Origin: UBA1081 sp045639185
Lineage (GTDB): Bacteria > Bacillota > Clostridia > Oscillospirales > Acutalibacteraceae
DNA: 9,371 bases
Assembly (NCBI GenBank): GCA_045639185.1
Contig: JAZUCO010000056.1
Coordinates: forward strand, 1-9,371
Reading direction: 5' to 3'
Part shown: piece by piece, positions 6,649 through 9,371 of the stretch
Layout: each line of letters opens with the position of its first letter
Position numbering within the stretch: the stretch's first letter is position 1
Notes under the pieces: model-generated
What the model was told of the DNA's origin: nothing
The model's input: only the letters and a program-made list of their open reading frames with translations
Databases searched by the model: none
Translations under genes and position numbers: made by a program

Positions 6649-7698
6649 ATGAATCTTGATTTTTATAAAGGTAAAAAAGTTCTTCTGACCGGTCACACAG
6701 GTTTCAAAGGCTCCTGGCTTTCAAAGATACTTGTTATGGCAGGTGCAGATCTGACAGGTTATTCGCTTGAACCTCCCACAGACCCTAATCTCTTCTATAT
6801 CGCAGGTCTTGAAGGCAAAATGAAGTCTGTTATCGGTGATATCAGAGATTATGATCATCTCAAGGCTGTATTTGATGAAGTTCAGCCTGAAATTGTGTTC
6901 CATCTTGCAGCACAGCCTATTGTTATCACATCTTATGAAGAGCCTAAGTACACATACGAAACAAACGTTATGGGTACTGTAAACATTCTTGAATGTGTAA
7001 GACTCACTCCCTCTGTAAAGTCTGTTCTCAATGTTACAACGGACAAGGTTTATAAGAATAACGAATGGTGCTGGGGTTATCGTGAAAACGAACCTCTTGA
7101 CGGTTTTGATCCTTATTCAAACTCAAAATCTTGCTCTGAGCTTGTTACTCACAGCTACAAAGCATCTTTCTTTGACAATACCGGTGTAGCTGTTTCAACT
7201 GCAAGAGCAGGCAATGTTATCGGCGGCGGTGACTTTGCAGATAACAGAATTATTCCCGACTGCGTGCGTGCTGCTATGGACAAACAGCCCGTTATTGTCA
7301 GAAATCCCAACTCAACAAGACCTTATCAGCACGTGCTTGAGCCTCTTAACGCATATCTTATGATTGCCCAGGCGCAGTATGAAGATATAAAATATCAGGG
7401 TTATTACAATGTAGGTCCCGATGAGAGAGACTGCCTTACAACAGGTCAGCTTGCAACAATCTTCTGCAACTCCTGGGGTGACGGACAGACTTTTGAATGT
7501 CTCAAGAAAGACGGACCTCACGAAGCAAACTTCCTTAAACTCGACTGTTCACTTCTTAAAACAACATTCGGATGGAAACCCACATGGTCTGCTGTTGAAG
7601 CTGTTGAAAAGACAGTTGAATGGACAAAGGTGTTTGCTGAAAAAGGCGATGTGCCCGCAATGACAGAAAAACAAATCAAAGAATTTTTTAATATATAA
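6649..7698 (+). CDS. rfbG: CDP-glucose 4,6-dehydratase
   Basis: 349 residues, a normal length for this extended short-chain dehydrogenase. It uses tightly bound NAD to convert CDP-glucose to CDP-4-keto-6-deoxyglucose (EC 4.2.1.45). The Rossmann motif GHTGFKG (15-21) binds NAD, 'VFHLAAQPIV' is the family's conserved strand, TTDK (130-133) is the active-site region with D132, and YSNSK (156-160) gives the catalytic Y156 and K160. 'NEWCWGYREN' and 'TRPYQHVLEP' are strongly typical of CDP-glucose rather than dTDP-glucose dehydratases. The start at 6649 follows GAAAGGA and begins the conserved MNLDFYKGKKVLLTG. The gap from rfbF is 159 bases, filled with repeats, while rfbH follows after 18 bases. 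It makes the substrate of the next enzyme. Confidence 0.95.
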   Translation: MNLDFYKGKKVLLTGHTGFKGSWLSKILVMAGADLTGYSLEPPTDPNLFYIAGLEGKMKSVIGDIRDYDHLKAVFDEVQPEIVFHLAAQPIVITSYEEPKYTYETNVMGTVNILECVRLTPSVKSVLNVTTDKVYKNNEWCWGYRENEPLDGFDPYSNSKSCSELVTHSYKASFFDNTGVAVSTARAGNVIGGGDFADNRIIPDCVRAAMDKQPVIVRNPNSTRPYQHVLEPLNAYLMIAQAQYEDIKYQGYYNVGPDERDCLTTGQLATIFCNSWGDGQTFECLKKDGPHEANFLKLDCSLLKTTFGWKPTWSAVEAVEKTVEWTKVFAEKGDVPAMTEKQIKEFFNI

Positions 7699-7716
7699 TC
7701 TGAAAGGACTGTAAAT

Positions 7717-9051
7717 ATGAGCAATCAGGAACAGGATAAACAAGCCATACTCTCAGCGGTTGCTGAGTATTTTGAAAAATATCACAACGTAAAGAAAGAT
7801 TTTGTTGAGGGACAGAGAATTCCTTACGCATCAAGAGTTTATGACAGCAACGAAGCTGTAAATCTCGTTGACAGCGCTCTCGAATTCTGGCTCACTGCAG
7901 GCAGATATACAGACGAATTCGAAAAGAAACTTGCAAAGTATCTCGGAGTTCGTTCATGCGCACTTGTAAACTCAGGTTCAAGTGCAAACCTTCTTGCATT
8001 TATGACACTTACATCACCTCTTCTCGGTGACAAGAGAGTTTTTCCCGGTGATGAAGTCATCACAGTTGCAGCAGGATTCCCCACAACAGTAACACCCATC
8101 ATTCAGTATGGTGCAATTCCCGTATTTGTTGACGTTACAATTCCTCAGTACAATATTGATGTAACAAAGCTTGAAGAAGCTTATTCGGAAAAGACAAAGG
8201 CTGTTATGATTGCTCATACACTCGGCAATCCCTTTGACCTTAAAGCAGTTAAGGACTTCTGCACAAAGCACGATATCTGGCTTATTGAAGATAACTGCGA
8301 CGCACTCGGTTCACAGTACACAATCGACGGTGTGAAGAAATTCACAGGTACAATCGGTGATATCGGTACATCATCATTCTATCCTCCTCACCATATGACA
8401 ATGGGTGAAGGCGGTGCTGTTTACACAGATAATCCTCTTCTTGCAAGAATCAGCCGTTCAATCCGTGACTGGGGTCGTGACTGTGTATGTAACTCAGGTC
8501 AGGACAATCTCTGCGGTCATCGTTTTGACGGTCAGTACGGTGAACTTCCTTTCGGTTATGACCATAAATATGTATATTCACACTTCGGCTATAACCTCAA
8601 GGCTACAGACCTTCAGGCAGCTGTAGGCTGTGCTCAGCTTGAAAAATTCCCCACATTCGTTGAGAGAAGAAAACACAATTTTGCTCGTCTTAAAGCAGGT
8701 CTTGCTCCCATTGCAGACAAAGTTGTCCTGCCCGAAGCAGTTGAAAACGGTGATCCCTCATGGTTCGGTTTCCTTATCACTTGTAACGAAGGAATCAGCA
8801 GAACAGAAGTTGTAAAGTATGTTGAAGCAAAGGGCGTACAGACAAGAATGCTCTTCGCAGGCAACCTCACAAAGCACCCCTGTTTTGATGAAATGAGAGC
8901 TTCAGGCAAGGGCTACAGAGTCGTAGGCGAACTTACAAACACAGACACAATCATGAACAACACATTCTGGGTTGGCGTATATCCCGGAATGACAGACGAA
9001 ATGATTGACTATATGGCAAAAACAATTATTGAGGCAGTTGAAGCTAAATGA
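7717..9051 (+). CDS. rfbH: CDP-4-keto-6-deoxy-D-glucose 3-dehydrase (E1), PMP and [2Fe-2S] enzyme
   Basis: 444 residues, full length. E1 belongs to the DegT/DnrJ/EryC1/StrS aminotransferase fold but removes the C3 hydroxyl using pyridoxamine phosphate and an iron-sulfur cluster; reduction needs a partner E3 reductase. The usual Schiff-base lysine is replaced by His in 'SFYPPHHMTMGEGG' (H225), the hallmark of this family. Cysteines C256, C258 and C266 give C-X1-C-X7-C. With C194 in 'EDNCDALGS' they match the known unusual cluster motif, except that the first gap is 61 residues instead of the 57 I recall for the Yersinia enzyme. Extra residues around 'YTIDGVKKFTG' (201-211) can account for this. 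The ribosome binding site GAAAGGA lies 8 bases before ATG 7717. The stop codon overlaps the next start as ATGA, implying translational coupling. No E3 gene is seen in the window. Confidence 0.95.
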   Translation: MSNQEQDKQAILSAVAEYFEKYHNVKKDFVEGQRIPYASRVYDSNEAVNLVDSALEFWLTAGRYTDEFEKKLAKYLGVRSCALVNSGSSANLLAFMTLTSPLLGDKRVFPGDEVITVAAGFPTTVTPIIQYGAIPVFVDVTIPQYNIDVTKLEEAYSEKTKAVMIAHTLGNPFDLKAVKDFCTKHDIWLIEDNCDALGSQYTIDGVKKFTGTIGDIGTSSFYPPHHMTMGEGGAVYTDNPLLARISRSIRDWGRDCVCNSGQDNLCGHRFDGQYGELPFGYDHKYVYSHFGYNLKATDLQAAVGCAQLEKFPTFVERRKHNFARLKAGLAPIADKVVLPEAVENGDPSWFGFLITCNEGISRTEVVKYVEAKGVQTRMLFAGNLTKHPCFDEMRASGKGYRVVGELTNTDTIMNNTFWVGVYPGMTDEMIDYMAKTIIEAVEAK

Positions 9052-9371
9052 AAATAAAAGTTTCCAATTATATTTCGCAGTTTCTTGTTGACCACGGTAT
9101 CGACACCGCTTTCACCGTAACAGGTGGCGGTGCAATGCATCTTAACGATGCTTTCGGTCATCAGGAAGGTATGCATTGTGTATATAACCACCACGAACAG
9201 GCTTGTGCAATCGCAGCGGAAAGCTATGCGAGAATCCATAATAAGATTGCTGCTTGTGTTGTCACAACAGGCCCCGGTGGTACAAATGCCATAACGGGTG
9301 TTGTTGGCGGTTGGCTTGATTCTATCCCGATGCTTGTAATTTCCGGACAGGTTCGTTATGACACAACTGCA
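9048..9371 (+). CDS. ThDP-dependent enzyme (acetolactate synthase superfamily, YerE-like candidate), N-terminal part
   Basis: 108 residues are visible, and the frame is open to the right edge. The sequence is the start of a thiamine-diphosphate PYR domain. 'VSNYISQFLVDHGIDTAFTVTGGGAMHLNDA' is the typical opening, E50 in 'YNHHEQACAIAAESYAR' is the glutamate that activates the cofactor ring, and 'TTGPGGTNAITGVVGGWLDSIPMLVISGQV' is the conserved core strand-helix. The ATG overlaps the rfbH stop by four bases. The best upstream purine run (GAGG at 9031-9034) is 13 bases away, so translation is probably coupled. By context it is unlikely to be housekeeping acetolactate synthase. In Yersinia the ThDP flavoenzyme YerE adds a two-carbon unit from pyruvate to C4 of CDP-4-keto-3,6-dideoxyglucose, the product of E1/E3, and that role is inferred here. 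Other ThDP decarboxylases or ligases remain possible because the C-terminal domains are missing. Confidence 0.8.
   Translation, partial: MKIKVSNYISQFLVDHGIDTAFTVTGGGAMHLNDAFGHQEGMHCVYNHHEQACAIAAESYARIHNKIAACVVTTGPGGTNAITGVVGGWLDSIPMLVISGQVRYDTTA

Noticed and set aside
8014..8271. Minus-strand open frame inside rfbH
   Set aside because: Antisense shadow of a full-length, motif-complete RfbH.

Overview
The window looks like a chromosomal cell-surface polysaccharide locus from a low-to-moderate GC Bacillota, most likely a gut-type clostridium (Oscillospiraceae/Ruminococcus-like). The basis is GAAAGGA-type ribosome binding sites, sigma-A-like promoters, tight operon spacing, YfhO and GT87-like GT-C membrane proteins, and a GC-rich intergenic palindrome of a kind I recall from such genomes. 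The genus is inference. No rRNA, tRNA, CRISPR array, transposase or phage gene was seen.

Left part, minus strand (1-2801): a secreted protein resembling the neutral/alkaline ceramidase N-terminal domain starts at 1185 and runs off the left edge. Upstream of it on the same strand (2801 to 1278) lies a polytopic membrane protein with GT-C (GT87/DUF2029-like) character. The 92-base gap between them holds a probable promoter overlapped by a perfect 8-bp inverted repeat. Positions 2802-2965 form a divergent promoter region.

Right part, plus strand (2966-9371): a probable five-gene operon of a large YfhO-family membrane protein, rfbF (glucose-1-phosphate cytidylyltransferase), rfbG (CDP-glucose 4,6-dehydratase), rfbH (CDP-4-keto-6-deoxyglucose 3-dehydrase, E1), and the start of a thiamine-diphosphate enzyme of the acetolactate synthase superfamily. 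The last gene overlaps rfbH by four bases. RfbF, RfbG and RfbH convert glucose-1-P to the CDP-4-keto-3,6-dideoxyglucose branch point, with a separate E3 reductase needed for the E1 step. A ThDP enzyme coupled directly to rfbH suggests a two-carbon branch is then added, as YerE does in yersiniose A synthesis. The product would be a branched 3,6-dideoxyhexose in a Gram-positive glycan. YfhO and the GT87-like protein are plausible membrane enzymes for attaching or handling lipid-linked sugars outside the cell.

The rfbF-rfbG gap (159 bases, against 17 and 18 for the neighbouring gaps) carries a 75-base MITE-like palindromic element followed by four tandem 7-mers NTGCATT, so it looks like a repeat insertion inside an otherwise compact operon.
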